Part shown: positions 1-8,547 of the stretch, one piece after another
How the letters are laid out: each line of letters begins with the position of its first letter
Numbering within the stretch: the first letter of the stretch is position 1
NCBI GenBank assembly: GCA_036489495.1
Contig: DASXFR010000112.1
Location: 1-33,508 of the forward strand
Origin: DASZIT01 sp036489495
Lineage (GTDB): Bacteria; Actinomycetota; Acidimicrobiia; Acidimicrobiales; RAAP-2
Length of the DNA stretch: 33,508 nucleotides
Reading direction: 5' to 3'
Program-made: the position numbers and the translations under genes
Notes under the pieces: generated by a model
The model's database searches: none
What the model saw: only the letters and a program-made list of their open reading frames with translations
Told to the model about the DNA's origin: nothing

Positions 1-2406
1 ACCGACGCTGGCGAAGTCGACCTCGGCCTCGGCGTCCTCGCCGGTCCCGTCGACGGTCAGGACGTCGCCCTCTCCCCATCGACCGTGGACCACCTGGTCC
101 CCGACCTGCAACCCCAGCAACTCGGCCCCGGTGCCGTCGGCCGCCGGCTGGCGTCGCGACCCGGGCCCGGCTCCGGCGCGGGCCACCCCCCGTCCGAACA
201 CGCTCCGACCCGGGGTCCCGGCGTCGTCGATGCCCCGGGATTCTCCGAACCGACCGTCCAGGTTCAGCTGGTAGTCCTCCCGGCTGCCGCCCACGTCCCG
301 GATCAACTCCGCCGGTATCTCGTTCAAGAAGCGGCTGGGGATGCTGCTGCCCGAGCTCCCCCACAGCATCCGGCTCCAGGCGTGGGAGAAATACAGAAAC
401 CGCTCCGCCCGGGTGATCCCCACGTAACAGAGGCGCCGTTCCTCTTCCAGTTCCACCGGATCCCCGATCGACCGGAAATGGGGGAACACCCCGTCCTCCA
501 TCCCGGCCAGGAACACCGCCGGGAATTCGAGCCCCTTGGCGATGTGCATGGTCATCAGCGAGACCTGGGTGCCGTCACCGTCCAGCTCGTCGGAGCCGGC
601 GATCAGGGCCGCCGCCTCGAGGAATTCCGCCAGGGTCTCGTACTGGGAGGCGTTGCCGGCCAACTCGTCGACATTCTCGACCCGGCCCAGGGCCTCGATG
701 CTCCCGTCGGCCAGCAGGTCGTTCCGGTAGCCGGTCCGCTCGAGGATGGCCACCACCAACTGTCCGGGGCCGAGTGCCGCCCCGTCTCCGACCCCGTCGT
801 TCGGCAACCGGGCGCCGATGCCGGCGATGGGGTCCCCCGACGGCGGCAACAGATCACCGGGAGGGAGGGCGTCGCCGTCCTCGCCCGCCATCCTCGGGAC
901 CTGCATCTCGGTCCGGAGGGTCTCCAGCAGGGCGGACAGGACGGCCAGGCCCTTGGCCGCCTTGCCCCCGACCCCGGCGTCGGCGGCCTGGGCCACCGCT
1001 TCCCCGAACGACTCCTCGTGCTGCTGGGCCCAGATGGCCAGCCGGGCGATCGAGCTGTCGCCCACCCCCCGCTTGGGCACGTTGACGATCCGGCGCCAGC
1101 TGATCTCGTCGTCGGGGTTGACCAGCACCCGGAGGTAGGCGAGGACGTCTTTCACCTCCCGCCGGTCGTAGAACTTGGTCCCCCCCACCACCTGGTAGGG
1201 GATCTCCGACCGGACCATGGCTTCTTCGAGGGCGCGGCTCTGGGCGTTGGTCCGGTAGAAGACGGCGACGTCGCCCCAGGACAGGTCCTGCTCGCGGCGA
1301 AGGCGGCGGATCTCGTGGGCGACCCAGGATGCCTCGTCGTATTCGTCCTCGGCCCGGTACCGGGTGATCGGGTCCCCGACCCCGCGGTCGGTCCACAACG
1401 TCTTGGGGATGCGGGACACATTGTTGGCGATCACCGCGTTGGCGGCGTCCAGAATGGTCTGGGTGGAGCGGAAGTTCTGGTCGAGGGTCACCACGGTGGC
1501 GTCCGGGAACGCCGCCTCGAAGTCGAGGATGTTGGTGATGTCGGCGCCGCGGAACCGGTAGACCGACTGGTCGCTGTCCCCGACCACCACGATGTTGCGG
1601 TGCTCGCCGGCCAGCAGGACGGCCAGCGCGTTCTGGACCGAGTTGGTGTCCTGATACTCGTCGATGAGGACATGGGTGAACCGGGCCCGGTAGTGCTCGA
1701 GGACGTCGGGGTGCTGACGGAACAGCTGCACGGTGTTGAGCAGCAGATCGTCGAAGTCCATGGCGTTGGCCGCCACCATCCGTTGCTGGTAGAGGTCGAA
1801 GACATCGGCGATGCGCCGGTCGAAGATGGTGGCCGCCGCGGCGCGGTACTCGCTCGGGCCCAGCTGTTTCGACTTGGCCTGGCTGATCTGGCCGAGGATC
1901 GAGCGGGGGGCGAGCTTCTTGGTGTCGATGTCGAGTTCGCGACAGATGATCTCCACCAGACGACGGGAGTCGGCGTCGTCGTAGATGGTGAACGAGCCCT
2001 TGTACCCCAGCCGGTCGCCATGGGCCCGGAGGATGCGGACACCGGCGGCGTGGAAGGTGGACACCCACATCCGGTTCCCCCGCGTCCCGACCAGCTCGAC
2101 CACCCGACGGCGCATCTCGTCCGCCGCCTTGTTGGTGAAGGTGATGGCGAGGATCTGCCACGGCGCCGCCGTCCGGGTGGCGATCAGGTGGGCGATGCGC
2201 CGGGTCAGGACCCGGGTCTTTCCCGAACCGGCCCCGGCGACGATCAGCAGCGGACCGCCGCGGTGGACCACCGAGCTGAGCTGGGGTGGGGTCAGACCGG
2301 CCACCAGCTCGGCCGGGTCGATCCTCCGATCCCTCGGGGCCGGCTCCGGTTCCGGGTAGGCGACGTCGTTCTCGTCGAAGCGAAGCTCGGCGCTCCCGTC
2401 AGCCAC
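1..2406 (-). CDS. pcrA: ATP-dependent DNA helicase PcrA/UvrD (SF1A), 3' end cut by window edge
   Basis: This is a 3'-5' superfamily 1 DNA helicase of the UvrD/PcrA group, which unwinds DNA in nucleotide excision repair and clears replication blocks. The frame is open for 802 codons from a GTG at 2406 to the window edge, so only the last residues are missing. Visible motifs are Walker A AGAGSGKT (residues 57-64), motif Ia (AITFTNKAADEM), Walker B/motif II LIDEYQDTN, motif III GDSDQSVYRFRGAD, motif IV (LDQNFRS), motif V (TMHIAKGLEFPAVFL) and motif VI (YVGITRAE). A C-terminal Tudor-like segment (GDQVVHGRWGEGDV) is typical of PcrA and binds RNA polymerase in studied homologues. The N-terminus carries about 35 extra acidic and proline-rich residues. 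The start lies two bases after the guaA stop, so co-transcription with guaA is likely. Confidence 0.95.
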   Translation of the reverse strand, partial: MADGSAELRFDENDVAYPEPEPAPRDRRIDPAELVAGLTPPQLSSVVHRGGPLLIVAGAGSGKTRVLTRRIAHLIATRTAAPWQILAITFTNKAADEMRRRVVELVGTRGNRMWVSTFHAAGVRILRAHGDRLGYKGSFTIYDDADSRRLVEIICRELDIDTKKLAPRSILGQISQAKSKQLGPSEYRAAAATIFDRRIADVFDLYQQRMVAANAMDFDDLLLNTVQLFRQHPDVLEHYRARFTHVLIDEYQDTNSVQNALAVLLAGEHRNIVVVGDSDQSVYRFRGADITNILDFEAAFPDATVVTLDQNFRSTQTILDAANAVIANNVSRIPKTLWTDRGVGDPITRYRAEDEYDEASWVAHEIRRLRREQDLSWGDVAVFYRTNAQSRALEEAMVRSEIPYQVVGGTKFYDRREVKDVLAYLRVLVNPDDEISWRRIVNVPKRGVGDSSIARLAIWAQQHEESFGEAVAQAADAGVGGKAAKGLAVLSALLETLRTEMQVPRMAGEDGDALPPGDLLPPSGDPIAGIGARLPNDGVGDGAALGPGQLVVAILERTGYRNDLLADGSIEALGRVENVDELAGNASQYETLAEFLEAAALIAGSDELDGDGTQVSLMTMHIAKGLEFPAVFLAGMEDGVFPHFRSIGDPVELEEERRLCYVGITRAERFLYFSHAWSRMLWGSSGSSIPSRFLNEIPAELIRDVGGSREDYQLNLDGRFGESRGIDDAGTPGRSVFGRGVARAGAGPGSRRQPAADGTGAELLGLQVGDQVVHGRWGEGDVLTVDGTGEDAEAEVDFASVG

Positions 2407-2408
2407 TG

Positions 2409-4013
2409 TCACTCCCATTCAATGGTGCCGGGAGGCTTGGAGGTGATGTCCAGTGCCACCCGGTTGACGCCCTCGACCTCGTTGATGATGCGGGAGGACA
2501 GGCGTTCCAACACGTCATAGGGGAGGCGGGCCCAGTCGGCGGTCATGGCGTCGTCGCTGGTCACTGCCCGAATCACAATCGGGTAGGCGTAGGTGCGTCC
2601 GTCCCCCATCACCCCGACCGTACGCACCACCGGCATCACCGCGAAGCTCTGCCACAGCTCGCGGTAGAGACCCGCCCGCCGGATCTCCTCGACCACGATG
2701 GCGTCGGCGGCCCGGAGGATCTCCGCCCGTTCGCGGGTGACCTCGCCCACGATCCGAACCGCCAGGCCCGGGCCCGGGAACGGTTGGCGCCAGACGATGT
2801 CGTGGGGAAGCCCCAGCTCCTCGCCGACCGCCCGGACCTCGTCTTTGAACAGGAGCCGCAGCGGCTCCACCAGCTCGAAGGCCAGGTCCTCGGGGAGGCC
2901 GCCCACGTTGTGGTGGGACTTGATCTTCGCCGCGCTGTCCGATCCCGACTCGATGACATCGGGGTAGAGGGTCCCCTGGACCAGATAGCCGACCGGCTCG
3001 GAGTCGGACGCCTCGCCGGATGCCCCGGAGTCATCGGTCAGGTCGCGGGCGACCTCTTCGAACACCCGGATGAACAGCTCGCCGATGATCTTGCGCTTGG
3101 TCTCCGGATCGGTCACCCCGGCCAGGGCCCCGAAGAAGCGGTCGGCCGCCTTGGCGTGGACCAGGTTCACGTGGAATTGTCGGCGGAAGGTGTCCTCCAC
3201 CTGTTCGCCCTCGCCCGACCGCATCAGGCCGGTATCCACGAAGACACAGGTCAGCTGATCCCCGATCGCCTTGTGCACCAGGGCGGCGGCCACCGCCGAG
3301 TCGACCCCGCCGGAGAGGGCGCACAGCACCCGGGCCGGGCCGACCTGGGCCCGGATGTTGTCGACCTGGGATTCGATGATCGAGGTGTGGGTCCACGACG
3401 GCGGGCAACCGCACACGTCGTAGAGGAACCGCTCGAGGAGATCGCGTCCGCGGGCGGTATGGACCACCTCGGGATGGAACTGCACCCCGTAGATACGACG
3501 GTCGGGATCGTGGAGGGCGGCCACCTGGGCGTCCGGGCTGTTGGCGGTCGGGACGAAGCCCTCGGGCACCACGCTGATGGCGTCGGCGTGGCTCATCCAC
3601 ACCTCGGCGTCGACCGGCCAGTCGACGAAGATCGGCGAACGATCGGTCAGGGTCAGTGAGGTGCGTCCGTACTCGCCGCGTCCGGTGCGGGCGACTTCTC
3701 CGCCCAGCTGCAGGGCCAGCAACTGGGCCCCGTAGCAGATGCCCAGGATCGGAATGCCGGTGGCATAGATGGCCGGGTCGATCTGCGGGGCGGGGTGTTC
3801 GTTGACCGACTTCGGTCCTCCCGACAGGATGATCCCCTGCGGCCTCCGAGCCACCATTTCGGCCGCGGTGATGGTGTGGGGGACGATCTCCGAATAGACG
3901 TGGGCTTCCCGGACCCGCCGAGCGATGAGCTGCGCGTACTGGGCACCGAAATCGACGACCAGCACCGGGCCGTCGACCCGCGGCTCGGCGGCGCTCGGCG
4001 AGGCAGGGGTCAA
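2409..4013 (-). CDS. guaA: GMP synthase (glutamine-hydrolysing)
   Basis: GuaA converts XMP, ATP and glutamine to GMP in the cytoplasm, the last step of de novo guanine nucleotide synthesis. The 534-residue length is normal. The N-terminal class I glutamine amidotransferase shows VVDFGAQYAQLIARRVRE, the nucleophile motif GICYGAQ and the His-Glu motif FHPEV. The ATP pyrophosphatase domain has the PP-loop LSGGVDSAV, and the dimerisation domain ends in the family signature KPPGTIEWE. A short acidic, Ser-rich insertion (TDDSGASGEASDSEP) sits in the synthase half. The start chosen is TTG at 4013, which overlaps the guaB3 stop as TTGA. A GTG 16 codons in, just before LVVDFGAQ, is a weaker alternative. 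Translational coupling to guaB3 is inferred. Confidence 0.96.
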   Translation of the reverse strand: MTPASPSAAEPRVDGPVLVVDFGAQYAQLIARRVREAHVYSEIVPHTITAAEMVARRPQGIILSGGPKSVNEHPAPQIDPAIYATGIPILGICYGAQLLALQLGGEVARTGRGEYGRTSLTLTDRSPIFVDWPVDAEVWMSHADAISVVPEGFVPTANSPDAQVAALHDPDRRIYGVQFHPEVVHTARGRDLLERFLYDVCGCPPSWTHTSIIESQVDNIRAQVGPARVLCALSGGVDSAVAAALVHKAIGDQLTCVFVDTGLMRSGEGEQVEDTFRRQFHVNLVHAKAADRFFGALAGVTDPETKRKIIGELFIRVFEEVARDLTDDSGASGEASDSEPVGYLVQGTLYPDVIESGSDSAAKIKSHHNVGGLPEDLAFELVEPLRLLFKDEVRAVGEELGLPHDIVWRQPFPGPGLAVRIVGEVTRERAEILRAADAIVVEEIRRAGLYRELWQSFAVMPVVRTVGVMGDGRTYAYPIVIRAVTSDDAMTADWARLPYDVLERLSSRIINEVEGVNRVALDITSKPPGTIEWE

Positions 4014-5173
4014 TGGCCCATGCCGACACCCTGCGAACGCTGCAGATCCTTGCCCTCCGTCTGCAGGGCCGGCGCCACCATCACTTCGGCTTTCTGGAAT
4101 TCCTTCACCGTCTCGTAGCCACAGGTGGCCATGGCCGTGCTCAACGCCCCGAACAGGTTCATCCGCCCGTCGTTCTCGTGGGCGGGGCCGAGGAGGATCT
4201 CCCGGAGGGTGCCCCGGGTGGTCGTCTTGACTCTGGCCCCGCGGGGCAGGGTCGGATGGAAGGTGGCCATGCCCCAGTGGTAGCCGCGGGCCGGCGCTTC
4301 CACCGCCGAGGAGAGTGGCGATCCCAGCATCACCGCATCGGCGCCACAGGCGATGGCCTTGGCGATGTCACCGCCCTTGGACATCCCGCCGTCGGCGATC
4401 ACGTGGCAGTAGACACCGGTCTCGTCGAGGTGCCGCATCCGGGCTCCGGCGACGTCGGCGATGGCGGTGGCCTGGGGAACGCCGATGCCGAGGACGCCCC
4501 GGGTGGTGCAGGCGTTGCCGGGGCCGACGCCGACCAGCACCCCCACCGCCCCGGTGCGCATCAGGTGGAGGCCGGCCTGGTAGGAGGCGCACCCCCCGAC
4601 GATCACCGGGATCTCGAACTCGCGGATGAAGCGCTTCAGGTTGAGGGGCTCGACCGTCTTGGAGACGTGCTCGGCGGAGACCACGGTGCCCTGAATGACC
4701 AGCATGTCGAGCTCGGCGGCGAGCAGGGCCGGGGCGAACAGCGCCGTCTTCTGCGGGGTCACCGACGCGGCGGTGGTGACACCGGCCGCGCTCATCTCCC
4801 GGATCCGGGCGGTGACCAACTCCATCTTCACCGGCTCGGCGTACATCTGCTGCATGCGGGCGGTGGCCTTCTCGGTCGGCAGCTCGCGGATCTCATCGAA
4901 CAACGGGGTGGGATCCTCGTACCGGGTCCAGAGGCCTTCGAGATTCAGCACCCCCAGCCCGCCCAGGCGACCGATCTCGATGGCGGTGGCCGGGCTCACC
5001 ACTCCGTCCATGGCCGAGGCCAGCAGCGGGAGTTCGAACCGGTAGGCATCGATCTCCCAGCTGATGTCGACATCCTCCGGGTCCCGGGTCCTCCGGCTGG
5101 GAACGATGGCGATGTCGTCGAACCCGTACGCCCTCCGTCCCGATTTGAAGATGCCGATCTCTAGTTCAGCCAC
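4010..5173 (-). CDS. guaB3: GuaB3-type IMP dehydrogenase/GMP reductase family protein
   Basis: This is a TIM-barrel enzyme of the IMPDH/GMPR superfamily, 387 residues long and without CBS domains, matching the actinobacterial GuaB3 class. Family features include FDDIAIVPSRRTRDPEDVD near the N-terminus, LPLLASAMDGV, GVLNLEGLW, the catalytic-loop motif GPGNACTTRG with its Cys, IADGGMSKGGDIAKA and DAVMLGSPL. The start is GTG at 5173, preceded by a clear GGAGGAG ribosome-binding site; a longer reading would add 17 residues with no site. It sits directly before guaA with a 4-base overlap, so a role in guanine nucleotide supply is likely. Whether GuaB3 enzymes act forward on IMP or as GMP reductases cannot be told from sequence alone. 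No canonical CBS-containing guaB is present in this window. Confidence 0.9.
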   Translation of the reverse strand: MAELEIGIFKSGRRAYGFDDIAIVPSRRTRDPEDVDISWEIDAYRFELPLLASAMDGVVSPATAIEIGRLGGLGVLNLEGLWTRYEDPTPLFDEIRELPTEKATARMQQMYAEPVKMELVTARIREMSAAGVTTAASVTPQKTALFAPALLAAELDMLVIQGTVVSAEHVSKTVEPLNLKRFIREFEIPVIVGGCASYQAGLHLMRTGAVGVLVGVGPGNACTTRGVLGIGVPQATAIADVAGARMRHLDETGVYCHVIADGGMSKGGDIAKAIACGADAVMLGSPLSSAVEAPARGYHWGMATFHPTLPRGARVKTTTRGTLREILLGPAHENDGRMNLFGALSTAMATCGYETVKEFQKAEVMVAPALQTEGKDLQRSQGVGMGH

Positions 5174-5216
5174 TCTGTCTCCTCCGGCCCTTGGGTGCGA
5201 AATCCTCGAACGTCCG

Positions 5217-5246
5217 ATCGGCAATTTCTGCTACCGCCCTGCCGAT
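5217..5246. repeat. 7-base perfect inverted repeat upstream of guaB3
   Basis: ATCGGCA (5217-5223) and TGCCGAT (5240-5246) form a perfect inverted repeat around a 16-base spacer. It lies in the 137-base gap between the Nudix gene and guaB3, about 45 bases before the guaB3 start, and could be an operator or a leader hairpin. Seven-base repeats arise by chance in GC-rich DNA, so support is weak. No clear promoter was recognised in this gap. Confidence 0.3.
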
Positions 5247-5310
5247 GAGCTTCCCCCCACGATACCGCTTGGCGCCCCCCGGCCCGGCGAGGGTCGGACT
5301 GAAATTCCGG

Positions 5311-6084
5311 TCAGGCGGCAAACGGCACCGGCAACCCCAGCGTCAGGCAGAGCAGCTCCATCAGCACCCTGGCGGTGACCCCCCAGATGGTCTCCGACTC
5401 GGCCTGGAAGAACCAGACCGGAAAGGCGGCCCCGTCGGGTCCCCCGATTCCCGGGCGGCCGGGAACCGTCCACCACTCCTCGACGAACACCCCGTCGGCC
5501 AGCAGGTCGGCGAGGGCTACATCGAAGATGCGGGCAACTTCCGCCGGTTCGGCCACCAGCGTCGGTCGAGCCGCCAGCGTCCCCACCACCGGGGTGACCA
5601 GCGAGCTGGAGGAGACGGTGGGCATGGTGTTCAGATGGCCGATGATCTCCACCCAGGAGGCATCCAACCCGGTCTCTTCGTAGGCCTCCCGCCGGGCACC
5701 GTCGTCGACGGATTCACCGGGCTCGAGCCGGCCACCGGGAAACGCCACTTCTCCGGTATGGGACCGGAGCCGATTGGAGCGCACAGTGAGGATGACCCGG
5801 GTCTCCCCCTTCTCTTCGAACAGGCCGACCAGCACCCCGGCCGGGGTGCCGACCACCTCCACCCCCGAGAGCGAGAGGATCGACGGGACCGTGGTTCCGT
5901 CGCCGGAGACAGCCAGTGGCGGAGTGGGCCGCTCCTCGACCGCCTTCCTCACCCGCTCGAGGCTGAGGTCCCGGCGGGCGGCAGCTGGAAGCCCGGCCCA
6001 GGGGGCCGGTCCTCCGGGGCGGGAGATCGGCGGGCGGGGAATGACCTGGGGGCCGGACGGCGGGGGGTTCGGCGACGACGACAT
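5311..6084 (-). CDS. Nudix hydrolase, probable coenzyme A pyrophosphatase
   Basis: This is a 257-residue Nudix hydrolase. The Nudix box runs from GGRLEPGESVDDGA to REAYEETGL and has the expected G-x5-E-x7-RE-x2-EE-x-G spacing. Directly before it, LTVRSNRLRSHTGEVAFPGG matches the UPF0035 signature that marks CoA diphosphatases (NudL/YeaB type). The C-terminal WGVTARVLMEL segment is also typical. The expected reaction is splitting CoA or its derivatives into 3',5'-ADP and phosphopantetheine, with Mg or Mn held by the box glutamates. About 45 proline-rich N-terminal residues look disordered. It is the first gene of a minus-strand run leading to guaB3-guaA and is divergent from the YbjQ-family gene. 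Confidence 0.88.
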   Translation of the reverse strand: MSSSPNPPPSGPQVIPRPPISRPGGPAPWAGLPAAARRDLSLERVRKAVEERPTPPLAVSGDGTTVPSILSLSGVEVVGTPAGVLVGLFEEKGETRVILTVRSNRLRSHTGEVAFPGGRLEPGESVDDGARREAYEETGLDASWVEIIGHLNTMPTVSSSSLVTPVVGTLAARPTLVAEPAEVARIFDVALADLLADGVFVEEWWTVPGRPGIGGPDGAAFPVWFFQAESETIWGVTARVLMELLCLTLGLPVPFAA

Positions 6085-6182
6085 GGGGACCCCAGGATAC
6101 GGGGACCCGGCGAAGTCGACCGCATCCCGGTAGCGTTGGTCTCCGACCCGACCAGGGCGTCATCACCGCGGGGAGGCAGCCA

Positions 6183-6551
6183 ATGGCCGACGAAGAAGCA
6201 CCACAGTACGGACAGCCGGGAGTCCCTCAGTTCCCGATCACCACCGCCCTCGAGTTTCCCGAATGGCCGGTCCAACGCAGCCTGGGCATGGTCTTCGGGG
6301 TGGTGGTCCGGTCGATGGGGATCGGCAAAGGCATCACCGCCGGGTTCAAGGCGATGGCCGGCGGCGAGGTGAAGCAGTACACCCGGCTGGTGGAAGACAG
6401 CCGTCGCCATGCCATGGATCGCATGATCGAGAACGCTCGCCTCCTCGGCGCCAACGGCATCATCTCGATGCGGTTCGACTCCTCGGAAGTCGGCCAGTCG
6501 CTGACCGAGATCGTCGCCTACGGCACCGCGGTCATCGTCGGTGCCGGATAG
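6183..6551 (+). CDS. YbjQ/UPF0145 family protein
   Basis: This is a 122-residue protein of the YbjQ (UPF0145, DUF74) family. Conserved landmarks are LGMVFGVVVRSMGIGKGI, the GGEVKQYTRLVEDSRRHAMDRM segment (in its parts), ARLLGANGIISMRFD and the terminal TEIVAYGTAVIV. The fold is small, oligomeric alpha/beta. The family label of heavy-metal binding is not supported here, since the protein has no cysteine. About 25 proline-rich residues precede the core. A GGGAGG ribosome-binding site lies seven bases upstream of the ATG. The gene is followed after 12 bases by a one-helix membrane protein, and the two probably share a transcript. Function is unknown. Confidence 0.82.
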   Translation: MADEEAPQYGQPGVPQFPITTALEFPEWPVQRSLGMVFGVVVRSMGIGKGITAGFKAMAGGEVKQYTRLVEDSRRHAMDRMIENARLLGANGIISMRFDSSEVGQSLTEIVAYGTAVIVGAG

Positions 6552-6563
6552 AGAGGAGCCGGG

Positions 6564-6785
6564 GTGGGAGTTGTCATCGGGGTGCTGATCGGGCTGGTGG
6601 TGTTGGCGGTGCTGATCTACAGCATCTTCCTCCGCCGCCATGGCGAGTCCGACCGCCCGCAACCCGATTGGCGACCGACCGACGAGGTGTTCAACGACCC
6701 TTCCACCAATCGGGTCATGCGGGTCTGGCTGGACGGGTCCGGCGAGCGCCAGTACGTGCCGGAGGCCGACCGGCCGTCGGTCTGA
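6564..6785 (+). CDS. Small single-pass membrane protein, unknown function
   Basis: This is a 73-residue open reading frame starting at GTG 6564, with GAGAGGAG just upstream. Residues 2 to about 23 (GVVIGVLIGLVVLAVLIYSI) form one strongly hydrophobic helix followed by LRRHGE, so a short outside N-terminus and a cytoplasmic, charged C-terminal tail of about 45 residues are predicted. I do not recognise the family. It follows the YbjQ-family gene by 12 bases on the same strand and ends before a strong hairpin at 6816-6843. Close spacing, good ribosome-binding site and coherent topology support a real gene. Confidence 0.68.
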   Translation: MGVVIGVLIGLVVLAVLIYSIFLRRHGESDRPQPDWRPTDEVFNDPSTNRVMRVWLDGSGERQYVPEADRPSV

Positions 6786-6815
6786 GCCCCTCGCGTCTGG
6801 AGCCCGGACAGACCA

Positions 6816-6843
6816 ATGGCCGAGTCCCGTAGGACCCGGCCAT
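6816..6843. terminator. Hairpin between convergent genes, probable bidirectional terminator
   Basis: ATGGCCGAGTCC (6816-6827) and GGACCCGGCCAT (6832-6843) pair over 12 positions with one mismatch around a CGTA loop. The hairpin lies in the 100-base gap between two converging genes, the small membrane protein (ends 6785) and groEL (ends 6886). There is no U-tract on either strand, which is common for actinobacterial terminators. Position and stem strength make this a good terminator candidate for both directions. Confidence 0.62.
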
Positions 6844-6885
6844 CGACCAGACACACACCGCCGAAGCGGCACCCGTGCCGGGGTC

Positions 6886-8547
6886 TTACATCATGCCGCC
6901 CATGCCACCCATACCGCCCATGCCACCACCCATGGCCGCGGCTGCGGCTGCGGCGGCAGCCGGGTCGGCCTTCTCGGGCTTGTCGGCCACCAGGGCCTCG
7001 GTGGTCAGCAGCAGGCCGGCAATGGAGGCGGCGTTCTGCAGGGCCGAACGGGTCACCTTGGCCGGGTCGATCACGCCCGCCTTGACCAGGTCGACGAGTT
7101 CACCGGTGGCGGCGTTGAGGCCGATGGAGCCGGTCTCGGCCTCCACCTGGCGGACGTAGACCGAGCCTTCGAGGCCGGCGTTGTTGGCGATGGCCGCCAA
7201 CGGCGCGGCCAGGGCCTTGGCCACGATCGAGGCTCCGGTCGCCTCGTCACCCTCGAGCGAGTCGATGACCGCGTTGACTGCGGTGCGGGAACGGACCAGC
7301 GCGGTACCGCCGCCGGCCACGATGCCCTCTTCGACCGCGGCCCGAGTGGCAGAGAGCGCATCTTCGATGCGGTGCTTCTTCTCTTTCAACTCGACCTCGG
7401 TGGCGGCGCCGACCTTGACGACGGCCACGCCGCCAGCCAGCTTGGCCAGGCGCTCTTGGAGCTTCTCCCGGTCCCAGTCGGAGTCGGTGTCATCGATCTC
7501 GCGCTTGATCTGGGCGATGCGACCCTTGACGTCGTCCTCGCTGCCGCCACCCTCCACGATGGTGGTGTCGTCCTTGGTGACGATGACCCTCCGGGCCTTG
7601 CCCAACAGGTCGACGGTGGTGCTGTCGAGCTTCAGACCGATCTCCTCGGAGATCACCTGGCCACCGGTGAGGACGGCCATGTCCTGGAGCATCGACTTGC
7701 GCCGCTCGCCGAACCCCGGGGCCTTGACGGCCACCGAGGTGAAGGTGCCACGGATCTTGTTGACCACCAGGGTGGCCAGCGCTTCGCCTTCGACGTCCTC
7801 GGCCACGATCAACAGCGGCTTGCCCGCCTGCATGACCTTCTCGAGGACGGGGACCAGGTCGTGCACCGAGCTGATCTTCTGGTTCACGAAGAGGATGACC
7901 GGATCGTCGAGGACGGCCTCCTGGCGCTCGGCGTCGGTCACGAAGTACGGGGACAGGTAGCCCTTGTCGAACTGCATGCCCTCGGTGAACTCGAGGTCGA
8001 TCCCGAAGGTGTTGGACTCTTCGACGGTCACGGTACCGTCCTTGCCGACCCGGTCGATGGCGTCGGCCAGGACCTCGCCGATGGCGGTGTCGGCCGCGGA
8101 GATGGCCGCGACTTGGGCGATCTCCGTCTTGGAGTCGATCTCCTTCGACTGGTCCTTGATGGACTTGACCGCCGCCTCGACCGCCTTGTCGATGCCCTTG
8201 CGCAGACCCAACGGGTTGGCGCCAGCGGCGACGTTGCGGAGTCCCTCACGGATGAGGGCCTGGGCCAGCACGGTGGCGGTGGTGGTCCCGTCACCGGCGA
8301 CGTCGTTGGTCTTGGTCGCGACTTCCTTGACCAGCTGGGCGCCCATGTTCTCGAACACATCGTCCAGCTCGACTTCACGGGCGATGGACACGCCGTCGTT
8401 GGTGATGGTCGGAGCCCCGAACTTCTTCTCGATGACCACGTTGCGGCCCTTCGGCCCGAGGGTCACCTTCACGGTGTCGGCCAGCTTGTTGACCCCGGTT
8501 TCGAGGCTGCGCCGGGCACTGTCGTCGAACTTGAGGATCTTCGGCAT
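6886..8547 (-). CDS. groEL: Chaperonin GroEL (Hsp60)
   Basis: GroEL is the 60-kDa chaperonin subunit that forms a double heptameric ring and folds proteins with GroES and ATP. The 553-residue length is normal. Clear signatures are VKVTLGPKGRNVVIEKKFG, the ATP-binding DVAGDGTTTATVLAQ with its catalytic Asp, FTEGMQFDKGYLSPYFVTD, KAPGFGERRK and the family motif AAVEEGIVAGGGTAL. The C-terminus is a run of nine alanines followed by MGGGMGGMGGMGGMM. This flexible Gly-Met tail marks the canonical housekeeping GroEL rather than a His-rich paralogue. The groES stop and groEL start share one base (TAATG), so the two are translationally coupled and both fall under the CIRCE operator upstream of groES. 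Confidence 0.98.
   Translation of the reverse strand: MPKILKFDDSARRSLETGVNKLADTVKVTLGPKGRNVVIEKKFGAPTITNDGVSIAREVELDDVFENMGAQLVKEVATKTNDVAGDGTTTATVLAQALIREGLRNVAAGANPLGLRKGIDKAVEAAVKSIKDQSKEIDSKTEIAQVAAISAADTAIGEVLADAIDRVGKDGTVTVEESNTFGIDLEFTEGMQFDKGYLSPYFVTDAERQEAVLDDPVILFVNQKISSVHDLVPVLEKVMQAGKPLLIVAEDVEGEALATLVVNKIRGTFTSVAVKAPGFGERRKSMLQDMAVLTGGQVISEEIGLKLDSTTVDLLGKARRVIVTKDDTTIVEGGGSEDDVKGRIAQIKREIDDTDSDWDREKLQERLAKLAGGVAVVKVGAATEVELKEKKHRIEDALSATRAAVEEGIVAGGGTALVRSRTAVNAVIDSLEGDEATGASIVAKALAAPLAAIANNAGLEGSVYVRQVEAETGSIGLNAATGELVDLVKAGVIDPAKVTRSALQNAASIAGLLLTTEALVADKPEKADPAAAAAAAAAMGGGMGGMGGMGGMM

Noticed and set aside
85..2520. 811-codon plus-strand open frame
   Set aside because: It is antisense to the fully motif-supported pcrA frame; low-complexity Gly/Val/Asp/His composition marks a shadow frame of GC-rich DNA.
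6889..6960. GC-rich tandem-like repeats, possible CRISPR or minisatellite
   Set aside because: They encode the Ala run and the GGM tail of GroEL; no spacers or repeat units outside coding logic.
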